Shown: positions 51,475 to 60,118 of the stretch, piece after piece | Numbering within the stretch: position 1 is the first letter of the stretch | Layout: every line of letters begins with the position of its first letter | Assembly: GCA_963739095.1 (NCBI GenBank) | Contig: CAVTZF010000017.1 | Location: 1 to 64,000 of the forward strand | Direction: 5' to 3' | DNA: 64,000 bases | Origin: JACVRW01 sp963739095 | GTDB lineage: Bacteria > Actinomycetota > Thermoleophilia > Solirubrobacterales > Thermoleophilaceae | Translations under genes and position numbers: made by a program | Notes under the pieces: generated by a model | Databases searched by the model: none | What the model was told of the DNA's origin: nothing | What the model saw: the letters and a program-made list of their open reading frames with translations, nothing else

Positions 51475-52461
51475 ATGAGCCGTCATATGACGCGCAAACT
51501 TCGGATCACCGCTCTCGTCGTCGTCGTCGCCGCTGCCCTTGCGGGAGCGGGGTCCGCACAGGCCTCCCCGCCGGGCGCCGCCGGCGGCCCGGTGGCGGTT
51601 GGAGCGAACGCCTCGAGCACCGGAGAGCAGGCATGGACTCCGGCGCGCATGCGCCGAGCCGAGGCGAACGCCGCGCAGTCGCGCCGGCAGAAGCGGAAGC
51701 GCCGCCGCAAGCCTCACTGGACCAGCCTGAACCCGGGCGCGAAGCCCGTGACCACCGACCTGCCCGGCACGCGGACAATCGGCCGGCTCTTCTCGAAGCG
51801 GCCCGACGGCAGCGACTGGGTCTGCTCGGCGACGCTCGTCGACAGCACGAACCGCAGCGTCGTCTGGACCGCCGGCCACTGCGTGCACAGCGGGCGTGGC
51901 GGCGCACCGCACACGAACTTCGCGTTCGTGCCGGGCTACCGCCCCGCCGCGGCCGGCGGCCCGGCGCCGTTCGGGATCTGGCCGGGGATCTTCTGGGGCG
52001 CATCTCAGAGCTGGACGATCGAGGGCGACGCCACCCACTTCCGGCGTGACTTCGGCGGAGTCGTGCTGGCCAAGGACGGCCTCGCCCGGACGCTCACCGA
52101 CGTCCTCGGCGCCGCGCAGCACATCGCCTTCGCGCGCAAGGCGCCGACCAAGGCCGCCGTCTTCGGCTATCCGGCGCTGCCGCCCTTCGACGGCGAGTCG
52201 CTGTTCCAATGCGGCCCGAACCGCCTGGGGCGCACGGGGCGCGTTGGGGGATCGGGGCCCGATCCGGTCGGGATCTCATGCAGCCAGACGGCCGGGACGA
52301 GCGGCGGCCCTTGGCTCAACAATCGCGACCGGGCGACCAACGTCGGCACGGTCGTCAGCGTGACGAGCGTGAAGGCCGCCGGGCTCCCACGGCTCTACGG
52401 GCCGGTGCTGAACTCGGTCGCGCGCCGAGTGCACGCGGTGCTGAGCGCCATTCCGAACTGA
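51475..52461 (+). CDS. Secreted trypsin-like serine protease (S1 family)
   Basis: 328 residues. The signal peptide ITALVVVVAAALAGAGSAQA is followed by an Arg/Lys-rich propeptide-like region (RRQKRKRRRK), then the protease domain with VVWTAGHCVHS (His), HFRRDFGGVVLA (Asp) and AGTSGGPWL (Ser). It probably acts outside the cell. ATG 51475 or ATG 51487 may start the gene. The basic stretch could be a processing site. Confidence 0.85.
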   Translation: MSRHMTRKLRITALVVVVAAALAGAGSAQASPPGAAGGPVAVGANASSTGEQAWTPARMRRAEANAAQSRRQKRKRRRKPHWTSLNPGAKPVTTDLPGTRTIGRLFSKRPDGSDWVCSATLVDSTNRSVVWTAGHCVHSGRGGAPHTNFAFVPGYRPAAAGGPAPFGIWPGIFWGASQSWTIEGDATHFRRDFGGVVLAKDGLARTLTDVLGAAQHIAFARKAPTKAAVFGYPALPPFDGESLFQCGPNRLGRTGRVGGSGPDPVGISCSQTAGTSGGPWLNNRDRATNVGTVVSVTSVKAAGLPRLYGPVLNSVARRVHAVLSAIPN

Positions 52462-52555
52462 CGGCCGGCCTCACCGGAGCATTCCTGGATCGCCTACACA
52501 TACGGTGGGTGATCCAGGACGCGTGGCCGATCACGGGGCCGGGTTCGGCGCGAAC

Positions 52556-53005
52556 TCACCGGGTTGCGGCGGCCGCGGCGGAGGCGCCGGCGGTGGGACG
52601 GGCCGGGGCGGCTGCGAGCGGTGGTGCCGGGGGCGATGGCAACAGGCGGCGGTGACGGCGGCGGGGCGGGCCGCGGCGTGGCTGCCCGTCGTCGCTGCCG
52701 TTCTCCCCCACGAGGACCGCGGGACCTGGATTGTCGCCGCGGTGGACGGACCGGCTTGCGTGGGCGGGGCCGCCGCGCCGGCTCGACCGCCGACGCGGCG
52801 GAGGTGGCCTGACCGGCGGCGGCTCGGCAACCGCGGGCGGCTCCGGCCGCGCCGGGGGCGCCGCCCCGCGCGGCTCGGGACCGCAGCCCCGGATCGTGCT
52901 CAACCCCAGAAGGCCGGCGGCGAGCAGGGCCATCAGCCGTCCGACGTTCCCCCAGCGCACCCGGCGCAGCAGCGCCGCGACGCCGCCCGCTCGCCACCGG
53001 TCCAT
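52556..53005 (-). CDS. Possible secreted Pro/Arg-rich protein, uncertain frame
   Basis: The 619-bp gap between the S1 protease and rpsF (52462-53080) has no clear gene. The best candidate on the minus strand starts at ATG 53005, with one hydrophobic helix (NVGRLMALLAAGLLGLS), then Pro/Arg-rich low-complexity sequence. Another frame ends in the protein-like PPPRPPQPGEFAPNPAP, so a frameshift may split it. Very GC-rich sequence makes long open frames common here, hence low confidence. Confidence 0.3.
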   Translation of the reverse strand: MDRWRAGGVAALLRRVRWGNVGRLMALLAAGLLGLSTIRGCGPEPRGAAPPARPEPPAVAEPPPVRPPPPRRRSSRRGGPAHASRSVHRGDNPGPAVLVGENGSDDGQPRRGPPRRRHRRLLPSPPAPPLAAAPARPTAGASAAAAATR

Positions 53006-53080
53006 GTCCCGGTGAAGCACGGCCGGGACCCGCTTCGCCCCCGGCGTTGCGGATCGCCACTGCTATCGTGCCCCGCTCGA

Positions 53081-53539
53081 ATGGCCGGTTTCTACGACCT
53101 CATGCTGCTGATCGATCCGAACGCCCCGGAGGAGCGGCGCACCGCCGCGATCAACGAGGCGGAGTCCCTGATCGGCTCCGGCGGCACGCTCGCCGGGAGC
53201 TACGACTGGGGCCAGCGCCGCATGGCCTATGAGATCGACCACCGCCCGGAGGCCGACTACCGGCTGTACCAGTTCGAGGGCGACAACCAGCTGCTCGAGC
53301 GGCTGAACCAGCGCTTGCGGATCTCCGACGGCGTGCTGCGCTTCCGCATCATCAAGGCGAAGCCGGGCCAGCCCGTCCCACCGGCGCCCGAGCACCAGGC
53401 CGTCCGGCGCCGCGACGACCGCGAGCCGCAGGACACCAAGGTCGCCGCCCGCGCCGCCGCGGACGCCCCGCCGACGGACGAGGCAGCGCCCGCCGCGGCC
53501 GACGAGCCGGTTGCGGAAGCCGCCCCCAGCGACGCCTGA
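53081..53539 (+). CDS. rpsF: 30S ribosomal protein S6
   Basis: 152 residues. The S6 domain covers residues 1-97 (MAGFYDLMLLIDPN, GQRRMAYEIDHRPEADY, ISDGVLRFRIIKAK). A C-terminal extension rich in Ala, Pro, Asp and Glu (about 50 residues) goes beyond the usual length. S6 binds 16S rRNA with S18 at the platform. ATG 53081. It heads the conserved rpsF-ssb-rpsR-rplI order. Confidence 0.96.
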   Translation: MAGFYDLMLLIDPNAPEERRTAAINEAESLIGSGGTLAGSYDWGQRRMAYEIDHRPEADYRLYQFEGDNQLLERLNQRLRISDGVLRFRIIKAKPGQPVPPAPEHQAVRRRDDREPQDTKVAARAAADAPPTDEAAPAAADEPVAEAAPSDA

Positions 53540-53555
53540 GCACCCTTCCGTAACG

Positions 53556-53567
53556 CTTTCGCGAAAG
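53556..53567. promoter_or_regulatory. Palindrome between rpsF and ssb
   Basis: CTTTCGCGAAAG, a perfect 12-bp palindrome 17 bp after the rpsF stop in the 153-bp gap before ssb. It does not match the actinobacterial LexA consensus. It may be a regulator site or chance. Confidence 0.3.
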
Positions 53568-53692
53568 AAGCCGCAACTCGGCGGCGAATTCCTGTCAGAC
53601 GGCGTCCAAGCGCTCCGACTCCATTTGTACCCTCGTCGGACAGCCCAATCAGCCGCCCTTGTTTCGAAGCAGGACAGGAGGAAGTCAGCCTC

Positions 53693-54148
53693 ATGGCCGG
53701 AGTCAACATCAACAGAGTCGTCCTCACCGGGAACCTCACGCGGGACCCGGAGCTGCGGACGACATCGGGTGGCACGTCGGTGTGCAGCCTGCGCGTCGCC
53801 GTCAACACCCGTCGCAAGGACGGCTCCACCGGTGAGTGGACCGAGAAACCCAACTACTTCGACGTCACCGTATGGGGCGTCCAGGGCGAGAACTGCGCCC
53901 AGTACCTCTCGAAGGGGCGGCCGATCGCGGTCGACGGGCGGCTCGAGTGGCGCGAGTGGCAGGACAATCAGGGCAACAAGCGCCAGTCGGTAGATATCAT
54001 TGCCGACTCTGTTCAGTTCCTCGGCTCCCGTGATGGTGGCGAGAACGGCGGTCGGTTTACGCCGCAGAGCGATGTTCCGGCAGATACCGCGGACTTCGCT
54101 CAGGCGCCTGTGGGCGCCGGGGGATCGGACGACGACATTCCGTTCTGA
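53693..54148 (+). CDS. ssb: Single-stranded DNA-binding protein
   Basis: 151 residues. The OB-fold begins INRVVLTGNLTRDPELR with TEKPNYFDVTVWG and YLSKGRPIAVDGRLEW. The C-terminus ends in DDDIPF, the acidic tip that recruits replication and repair proteins. ATG 53693 has an AGGAGGAAG ribosome-binding site. The linker is short compared with E. coli SSB. Confidence 0.97.
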   Translation: MAGVNINRVVLTGNLTRDPELRTTSGGTSVCSLRVAVNTRRKDGSTGEWTEKPNYFDVTVWGVQGENCAQYLSKGRPIAVDGRLEWREWQDNQGNKRQSVDIIADSVQFLGSRDGGENGGRFTPQSDVPADTADFAQAPVGAGGSDDDIPF

Positions 54149-54180
54149 CCCCGAAGTAGCGAGTACGTAGGAGCAAACTG

Positions 54181-54468
54181 GTGGCCAAGCAGCGTGGAGG
54201 AACAGGCACCGCGACCCGCGACAGGCGTCGCGGCCGTGGGAAGGGCGCGCCCGGTGGGCCGCGCCGGAAGTCCTGCCCGTTCTGCAAGGACAAGGTCGAC
54301 GTCGTCGACTACAAGGACCTCGCAGCGCTGCGCCGCGCGATCAGCGACAAGGGCAAGATCCGCTCGTCGCGCGTGACCGGCGCCTGCCGGCGCCACCAGT
54401 CCCAGCTCGCCACCGCGGTCAAGCGGGCGCGTGAGCTGGGCTTGCTCCCGTACGTATCGGATCGGTGA
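54181..54468 (+). CDS. rpsR: 30S ribosomal protein S18
   Basis: 95 residues. A basic N-terminal extension (AKQRGGTGTATRDRRRGRGK) precedes CPFCKDKVDVVDYKDL, where the two Cys belong to the zinc-binding (C+) S18 type, and the core KIRSSRVTGACRRHQSQL with ARELGLLPYV. GTG 54181 follows TAGGAGCAAACTG. It binds S6 in the 30S platform. Confidence 0.95.
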   Translation: MAKQRGGTGTATRDRRRGRGKGAPGGPRRKSCPFCKDKVDVVDYKDLAALRRAISDKGKIRSSRVTGACRRHQSQLATAVKRARELGLLPYVSDR

Positions 54469-54510
54469 TGGCCGCTCAGGCCGCGCCGGTCGTGTAAGGA
54501 CGGAAGCACC

Positions 54511-54963
54511 ATGGCTCAGGCAATCCTTCTCAGGGACGCGGACAACCTCGGCGAGCGCGGCGACGTCATCGACGTCTCGCCGGGTTACCTCCGCAACTAC
54601 CTCGTCCCCCGCAAGATCGCGCAGCCGGCCACGCCGGCGGCGATCGCGGAGTCGCAGCGGCGCCGCGAGGCCGCCGAGCGTGCGGTGGTCGAGGCGGCCG
54701 AGAAGGCCGAGGAGACGGCCGCGCTCCTGCGCAAGACCGTGCTCACGATCTCCCATCAGGCGGGTGACGACGGCCGGCTGTTCGGCTCCGTCACCTCGCA
54801 GGAGATCGTCGACGCGATCCGCCAGGCCCGCGGGGTCCGCCTGGACAAGCGCCGCGTGGCGCTCGAGGAGCCCATCAAGACAACGGGCACCCACATGGTC
54901 ACCGTCGAGGTCGCGGACGGCGTGACGACGGAGATCAAGACCATCGTCACCCCCCAGGCATAG
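54511..54963 (+). CDS. rplI: 50S ribosomal protein L9
   Basis: 150 residues. The N-terminal rRNA-binding domain reads AQAILLRDADNLGERGDVID and PGYLRNYLVPRKIAQPAT, followed by the long connecting helix and the C-terminal domain (RLFGSVTSQEIVDAI). ATG 54511 follows AGGACGGAAGC. It is the last ribosomal gene before dnaB. Confidence 0.96.
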   Translation: MAQAILLRDADNLGERGDVIDVSPGYLRNYLVPRKIAQPATPAAIAESQRRREAAERAVVEAAEKAEETAALLRKTVLTISHQAGDDGRLFGSVTSQEIVDAIRQARGVRLDKRRVALEEPIKTTGTHMVTVEVADGVTTEIKTIVTPQA

Positions 54964-55011
54964 GCCCTCAGTGACGCTGCGGGGCATCGCCTGCCGGCGT
55001 CATCGGGGCTC

Positions 55012-55028
55012 CGCGTGCTGAGCACGCG
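55012..55028 (+). terminator. Hairpin between rplI and dnaB
   Basis: CGCGTGC-TGA-GCACGCG, a perfect 7-bp stem followed by TT, in the 124-bp gap after rplI. It may attenuate or terminate the ribosomal operon; the T-tract is minimal. Confidence 0.4.
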
Positions 55029-55087
55029 TTCGCCCCTGCTTCCTTGGCAGGCGGGCCCCTCGCGCCCTGAGACGCTATGCGGCGGCT

Positions 55088-56492
55088 ATGAGCAGTCGCG
55101 ACTCCGCCTGAGGCCGCCTCCAACGGCGTTCCTCCTCATAACGAGGAGGCCGAGGCCTCTGTCCTCGGGGCGATCCTGCTCACCGAGCAGGCGCTCGACG
55201 GTGTGCTTCTCGAGGTCGGGCTGCGCTCGGCGGACTTCTACCGGCCGCGCCATCAGCTGATCTTCGCGGCGATGATCCGCCTCAAGGAGAAGGCGGAGCC
55301 CGAGGCCGTGGACGCGCTCACCGTCTCCGAGGAGCTGCGCCGCGGCGGCGATCTCGAGAAGGCGGGCGGCGAGTCGTACGTCAACTCGCTGCCGACGGTC
55401 GTGCCCGCGTTGGGCGCGGTGCTCGACTACGCGCGGATCGTCAAGGAGAACGCACTCCTGCGCAGCATCCTGACGACTTCGCGCCAGATCCAGGACGACG
55501 TGATCGCCCACCGCGGCGACGCGCGCGAGCTGATCGAGCGGGCCGAGTCGATCCTCTTCAAGATCGGGCACGACGGCGGGATGTCCGAGATGAAGACGAT
55601 CGAGGCCGTCCTGCACGATGAGATCGACAAGCTCGAGGAGCTCTCACGCAGCGACGTCGGCCTCACCGGCACCCCGAGCGGCTTCCAGGACATCGACGAC
55701 CTGACGGGCGGCTTCCAGCCCGGCAACCTGATCGTGCTGGCCGCCCGCCCATCCATGGGCAAGTCGACCCTCGCCACCAACATCGCGGAGAACGCCGCCA
55801 TCGAGCACGGTCGTTCGGTCGCCCTGTTCTCGCTCGAGATGTCCGAGACCGAGCTGGCGCACCGCTTCATCGCGTCGCAGGCCAAGGTCTCGAGCGACGA
55901 GCTGCGCAAGGGGCGCGTCAAGGCGGACCGCTGGCCGAAGGTCCTGCGGGCGGTCGAGAAGCTCGCCCGCGCGCCGATCTACATCGACGACTCGAGCGAC
56001 ATCAGCGTGCTCGAGATGCGCGCCAAGGCGCGCCGCCTCCACGCCCGCAGTGAGAACGGGCTCGGGCTGCTGATCGTCGACTACCTGCAGCTGATCCGGC
56101 CGGACGGGCGCGCCGACAGCCGCGTGGAGCAGGTCGGCCAGATCAGCCGCGGGCTGAAGATCCTCGCGCGCGAGCTCGAGATCCCGGTGATCGCGGTGTC
56201 GCAGCTCTCGCGCGCCGTCGAGTCGCGCAACCCGCCGATCCCGATGCTGTCGGACCTGCGCGAGTCAGGGCAGGTCGAGCAGGACTCGGACGTCGTGATG
56301 TTCGTCTTCCGCGACGAGTACTACAACCGCGAGTCCGAGCGGCTCGGCGAGGCGGACGTGATCTTCGCCAAGCACCGCAACGGGCCGATCGGCGAGGTCA
56401 CGCTCACCTTCCAGCCGCGCTATCCGCGCTTCAGCAGCATGTACCGCGAGCGCGGCGTCGAGGTGCCCACGTCGCCGTCCGGTGAGGACTAG
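55088..56492 (+). CDS. dnaB: Replicative DNA helicase DnaB, one frameshift near the start
   Basis: About 467 residues after correction. The N-terminal domain contains PHNEEAEASVLGAILL. The RecA-like ATPase has Walker A AARPSMGKSTLA, then VALFSLEMSETEL, LLIVDYLQLI (Walker B) and VIAVSQLSRAVE (Arg finger and sensor region). The uninterrupted frame has no normal start before GTG 55203, which would cut the conserved N-terminus. ATG 55088 enters the right frame if one base is removed at about 55098-55108, giving MSSRDPPEAASNGVPPHNEE. As DnaB is essential, an assembly error is likely. No intein is seen. Confidence 0.93.
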
Positions 56493-57385
56493 TGCTCCAG
56501 CCGGTCGACACGAAGCCGCGCGTCTGCCCGTTCGCCGAGTGCGACGGGTCGACATGGATCCTCGACGAGGCGACGAGCGAGGCGCGTCCCTGCCGTTGCC
56601 GTGAGCAGCAGCAGCGCCGCGCCGCAAGCGGCGGGATCGGCAGCGGGATCGGCCGGCGCTTTCGGGAGGTGTCGTTCGAGCGCGAGCCGATCGTCTCGCT
56701 CGACCCGGTCGTCCTGCGACGCGTGCGCGCCTTCGTGCGCTCGCTCGACAGCCACCTCGAGGCCGGCCAGGGCCTCTGGTTCGACGGCCCCGTCGGCACC
56801 GGCAAGACCTCGCTTGCGATTCTGGTCGCGAAGGCGGCCCGTGACGCCGGGCGCTCGTTCGCCGTCTATCCGGTGCCGCTGCTGCTGGCCGAGATCAAGC
56901 GCACCTTCGACCGCGACTCGGGCGACAACTACCTGGCCTTCTTCCGCCGCCTCTGCTCCGTCGACCTGCTCGTGCTCGACGACCTGGGGGCCGAGAAGCA
57001 GACCGAGTGGGTCCTCGAGCAGCTCTTCTCGATCGTCAACGAGCGCTGGCAGGACCGCCGGGCGATCGTCGTCACGACGAACCTGCCCGATCCGGACCCG
57101 GAGTCGGCGAGCCGGATGCTCTCCCGTGGCGCGCGCGACCTGCGCGACGCCGTCAACGGCGGCCGCGTGGACGGCCGCGACATCGATGAGCTGCGAGTGC
57201 TGATCGAGCGGCTCGAACGGGTCGTGGGCGAGGTATCCGCGCGCGAGGTCGCCGCCGAGCTCGATCCGATCGTGCGGCTTCGCAAGCAGATCGGGTCGCG
57301 GACCGTCTCGCGGCTGATGGAGATCTGCGACGACCCGATCCCGATCCAGGGGCCGGACCTGCGCATGGCCGCGCAGGGCGCCTGA
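56492..57385 (+). CDS. DnaC/DnaI-like AAA+ helicase loader
   Basis: 297 residues. The N-terminal segment has Cys in VCPFAECDGSTWIL and PCRCREQ, possibly a zinc site as in DnaI. The AAA+ domain has Walker A FDGPVGTGKTSLAI, Walker B LLVLDDLGAEK and sensor VVTTNLP. GTG 56492 overlaps the last base of the dnaB stop, so it is directly coupled to the helicase it probably loads. IstB-type transposon ATPases are related, but no transposase is near. Confidence 0.87.
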   Translation: MLQPVDTKPRVCPFAECDGSTWILDEATSEARPCRCREQQQRRAASGGIGSGIGRRFREVSFEREPIVSLDPVVLRRVRAFVRSLDSHLEAGQGLWFDGPVGTGKTSLAILVAKAARDAGRSFAVYPVPLLLAEIKRTFDRDSGDNYLAFFRRLCSVDLLVLDDLGAEKQTEWVLEQLFSIVNERWQDRRAIVVTTNLPDPDPESASRMLSRGARDLRDAVNGGRVDGRDIDELRVLIERLERVVGEVSAREVAAELDPIVRLRKQIGSRTVSRLMEICDDPIPIQGPDLRMAAQGA

Positions 57386-57422
57386 TAACCCGCCCCTCGC
57401 TCCCATCTAGACTCGACCGCGC

Positions 57423-58730
57423 ATGCCCGGCCTGGTGATAGTCGGCGCCCAGTGGGGCGACGAGGGGAAGGGAAAGGTCGTCGACCTGCTCGCCGAGCAG
57501 GCCGACCTCGTGATCCGCTTCCAGGGTGGGAACAACGCCGGCCACACCATCGTCCGCGACGGCGAGACGTTCAAGTTCCACCTGATCCCGTCGGGGATCC
57601 TCTACCCCGGCAAGCTCTGCGCGATCGGCAATGGCGTCGTGGTCGACCCGAAGGTGCTCACCGCCGAGATCGACGACCTGCGCCGCCAGCGGATCGACAT
57701 CAGCGGGCTGCGCATCTCCGCCAACGCGCACCTGATCATGCCGTACCACAAGCTGCTCGATCAGGAGGGTGAGGCGAAGCTCGGCAAGCTCCAGATCGGC
57801 ACGACCCGGCGCGGCATCGGGCCCTGCTACGCGGACAAGGCCTCGCGCCTCGGCATCCGCGTCCAGGACCTGCTCGACGAGAAGATCCTGCGCAAGAAGA
57901 TCTACGCCGCGATGGAGCCGAAGCGGCTGATGCTGCGGCCCTACGCCAAGGAGCCGGCGCTCGACCTGCACACGATGACCGAGGAGTACCGCATCCTCGG
58001 CCACCGGCTCGAGCCGCACATCGCGGACACGGCGCCGCTCGCCTGGCGCGTCATCGACGAGGGCGGCCTGGTCGTGTTCGAGGGCGCTCAGGGCACGCTG
58101 CTCGACATCGACCACGGCACCTACCCGTTCGTGACCTCTTCCAACGTCGTCGCCGGCTCGGCGTGCGCGGGCGCGGGTGTCGGCCCGAGCTCGCTCGACG
58201 AGGTGTGGGGGATCGCCAAGGCCTACACGACCCGCGTTGGCGCAGGGCCCTTCCCCACCGAGCTCGACGACGCCCTTGGCGAGGCCATTCGCGAGGCCGG
58301 TCACGAGTTCGGCACCACGACCGGCCGCGCGCGCCGCACCGGCTGGCTCGACCTCGTCGCGCTGCGCTACGCCACCAGGATCAATGGCCTGACCGGCCTG
58401 ATCCTGACGAAGCTCGACGTGCTCACGGGTATCGACCCGCTCAACGTCGCGGTCCGCTACCGCGGCCCCGAGGGGGCGACCTTCGACGAGTTCCCGTACC
58501 ACCAGTCGATCCTGCACAAGGCGGAGGGCGAGTACATTCCGCTGCCCGGCTGGCACGAGGACCTCGGCGCGGCGCGCTCGCTCGAGGACCTGCCGCAGAA
58601 CGCGCGCGCCTACCTCGACTACATCTCGGACTTCCTCGGCATCCCGGTCGTGATGGTGGGCGTCGGACCGGGCCGCGACGAGATGATCTGGACCGGCGCG
58701 GCCGAGCGGCTGCGACCGGCCGCGGCCTAG
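57423..58730 (+). CDS. purA: Adenylosuccinate synthetase
   Basis: 435 residues. Signatures: VGAQWGDEGKGKVVD (GTP-binding P-loop with catalytic Asp), GGNNAGHT (catalytic His), IGPCYADKASR, and the C-terminal VGVGPGRDEMI. It joins IMP and aspartate with GTP to form adenylosuccinate. ATG 57423 is 37 bp after the loader gene. Confidence 0.97.
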   Translation: MPGLVIVGAQWGDEGKGKVVDLLAEQADLVIRFQGGNNAGHTIVRDGETFKFHLIPSGILYPGKLCAIGNGVVVDPKVLTAEIDDLRRQRIDISGLRISANAHLIMPYHKLLDQEGEAKLGKLQIGTTRRGIGPCYADKASRLGIRVQDLLDEKILRKKIYAAMEPKRLMLRPYAKEPALDLHTMTEEYRILGHRLEPHIADTAPLAWRVIDEGGLVVFEGAQGTLLDIDHGTYPFVTSSNVVAGSACAGAGVGPSSLDEVWGIAKAYTTRVGAGPFPTELDDALGEAIREAGHEFGTTTGRARRTGWLDLVALRYATRINGLTGLILTKLDVLTGIDPLNVAVRYRGPEGATFDEFPYHQSILHKAEGEYIPLPGWHEDLGAARSLEDLPQNARAYLDYISDFLGIPVVMVGVGPGRDEMIWTGAAERLRPAAA

Positions 58731-58731
58731 A

Positions 58732-59445
58732 TCAGGTCCTCACCACGTGTGACTTCACGACCATGTCGTGCAGGCAGCGGTTCTGGTCGTCCCAGAGTGG
58801 CCACAGGTAGTCGAGGATCGTCGGGATCGAGAAGAAGAAGCTGCCGACGAAGTTGAACAGCAGGTACTTGACGAGCACCTCGCGCACGAACGCGTAGCCG
58901 AACGTGACCTCCTCGCCCGTGTCGTGCACGACGCGGATCGCAAGCGCCTGCTTGCCCCAGGTCTGGCCGTTGTGCGCTCCCGGGCGTTTCATCAGCACCG
59001 GCGCGTAGAGGATCACCGCGACCACGTAGGCGAGCGACGCAATAACGCCGATCACGACGGCACCCACGTCGCTACCCGCCGCGACGACGACCACCAGGAC
59101 CACGATCAGGGCCACGGGGATCGTGAGGATCAGGCTGTCCAGGACCTGCGCGCCAACGCGTCGCCACCAGCCCGACAGCTCGGCGCCCGCGAACACGTGC
59201 GGCGCCTGCCCGAGCGGCTGATCCCATCCGCCGGGGGGCACGGGCCCGCCGTAGGCCGGGCCCTCCGGAGCGGGAGGCGCCTTCGGCAGCCCGCCAGGGC
59301 CCTCCGGTCCCGGCGCCGGCGCCTGCGGGCCCGGCGGGGGCGCCTGCGGTCCTGGAGGGGGTGGCGCCGGCGACTGCGGGCCCGGATCCGGCCCGGGCGA
59401 CTCCGGGTCGCGGGGGCGGTCAGGCGTGGGGGGTCCGCTTTCCAT
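58732..59445 (-). CDS. RDD family membrane protein with Pro/Gly-rich N-terminus
   Basis: 237 residues. The first 80 are Pro/Gly-rich cytosolic repeats (PGPQAPPPGPQAPAPGPEGP). The RDD domain follows with WWRRVGAQVLDSLILTI (Arg-Asp motif), VVVAAGSDVGAVVIGVIAS and GQTWGKQALAIRVV. RDD proteins may act in transport; the substrate is unknown. ATG 59445. It is 13 bp after the membrane protein at 59459, so probably the last gene of the wecB operon. Confidence 0.85.
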   Translation of the reverse strand: MESGPPTPDRPRDPESPGPDPGPQSPAPPPPGPQAPPPGPQAPAPGPEGPGGLPKAPPAPEGPAYGGPVPPGGWDQPLGQAPHVFAGAELSGWWRRVGAQVLDSLILTIPVALIVVLVVVVAAGSDVGAVVIGVIASLAYVVAVILYAPVLMKRPGAHNGQTWGKQALAIRVVHDTGEEVTFGYAFVREVLVKYLLFNFVGSFFFSIPTILDYLWPLWDDQNRCLHDMVVKSHVVRT

Positions 59446-59458
59446 GTGCGGAATCAAA

Positions 59459-60118
59459 TCACTGGTCGCGGCGGTCCGGCTCCAGCACGAGCTGCTCGCC
59501 ACGCCGCAGGAAGCGGACGCTCAGAGCGAGTGCGCCGAGCATCGCCATCACTGCCAGCGTGACCTGCACGCTCAGCAGCCCCTCCTCGGACCAGTAGACG
59601 TCCTCGAGCTCGAGCAGCAGCGCAGACTCGTCGAGCGTCAGGCCCATCCCGACCCCGAAGGGCACCGCCAGAACCGGCTCGAGTCGCTCGTCGCGCGACA
59701 CGATTCCGACCGCTCCGGCGGCGAACGCGAGCATGATCCCCGGGACGAAGTGGTGGATGTGGCGGCGGCCCACGCGCACGTTCCTGAACGGCCCCACGCG
59801 CGGGCGCGCCCGAAGCAGGTAGGTGATCGTCCTGACCGACAGGAAGGTCCCGGCGAACGCGGTGAGCAGGTTGAACGTCGAGTTCTCGCGTGTGGAGCCC
59901 CCGCGGTAGCCGACGCGCGCCACCTCTGCCGTCTCCGCGACCGCCTCCTCCGCGGCCAGGAGCAGGTCGTCCGTCTCCAACGGGAGCGGGGCTCGCCCGC
60001 GCCTCCACACTCGGCCGACCTCCACGACGACGACTGCCGCGAACGTGACCGTCGCGAACGTGCCCAGCGCGAGCGTGCCGCGCCCGGGCGCGAGCGGCCG
60101 GCGGCGGCGCAGCTTCAT
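59459..60118 (-). CDS. Integral membrane protein with HHFVPG motif, hypothetical
   Basis: 219 residues. One N-terminal helix (ALGTFATVTFAAVVVVEVG), a cytosolic stretch, then four helices. A conserved-looking RRHIHHFVPGIMLAF and LTLDESALLLELEDVYW may hold metal ligands (His pair and acidic cluster). Family unknown. ATG 60118 overlaps the acyltransferase stop as ATGA, which ties it to surface-polysaccharide genes. Confidence 0.72.
   Translation of the reverse strand: MKLRRRRPLAPGRGTLALGTFATVTFAAVVVVEVGRVWRRGRAPLPLETDDLLLAAEEAVAETAEVARVGYRGGSTRENSTFNLLTAFAGTFLSVRTITYLLRARPRVGPFRNVRVGRRHIHHFVPGIMLAFAAGAVGIVSRDERLEPVLAVPFGVGMGLTLDESALLLELEDVYWSEEGLLSVQVTLAVMAMLGALALSVRFLRRGEQLVLEPDRRDQ

Noticed and set aside
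53556..53567. Palindrome upstream of ssb considered as a LexA box
   Set aside because: CTTTCGCGAAAG does not fit the actinobacterial or proteobacterial LexA consensus; it is recorded only as a palindrome.
56492..57385. Considered as a transposon IstB gene
   Set aside because: No transposase or inverted repeats are nearby, and it is coupled to dnaB, which fits a helicase loader better.
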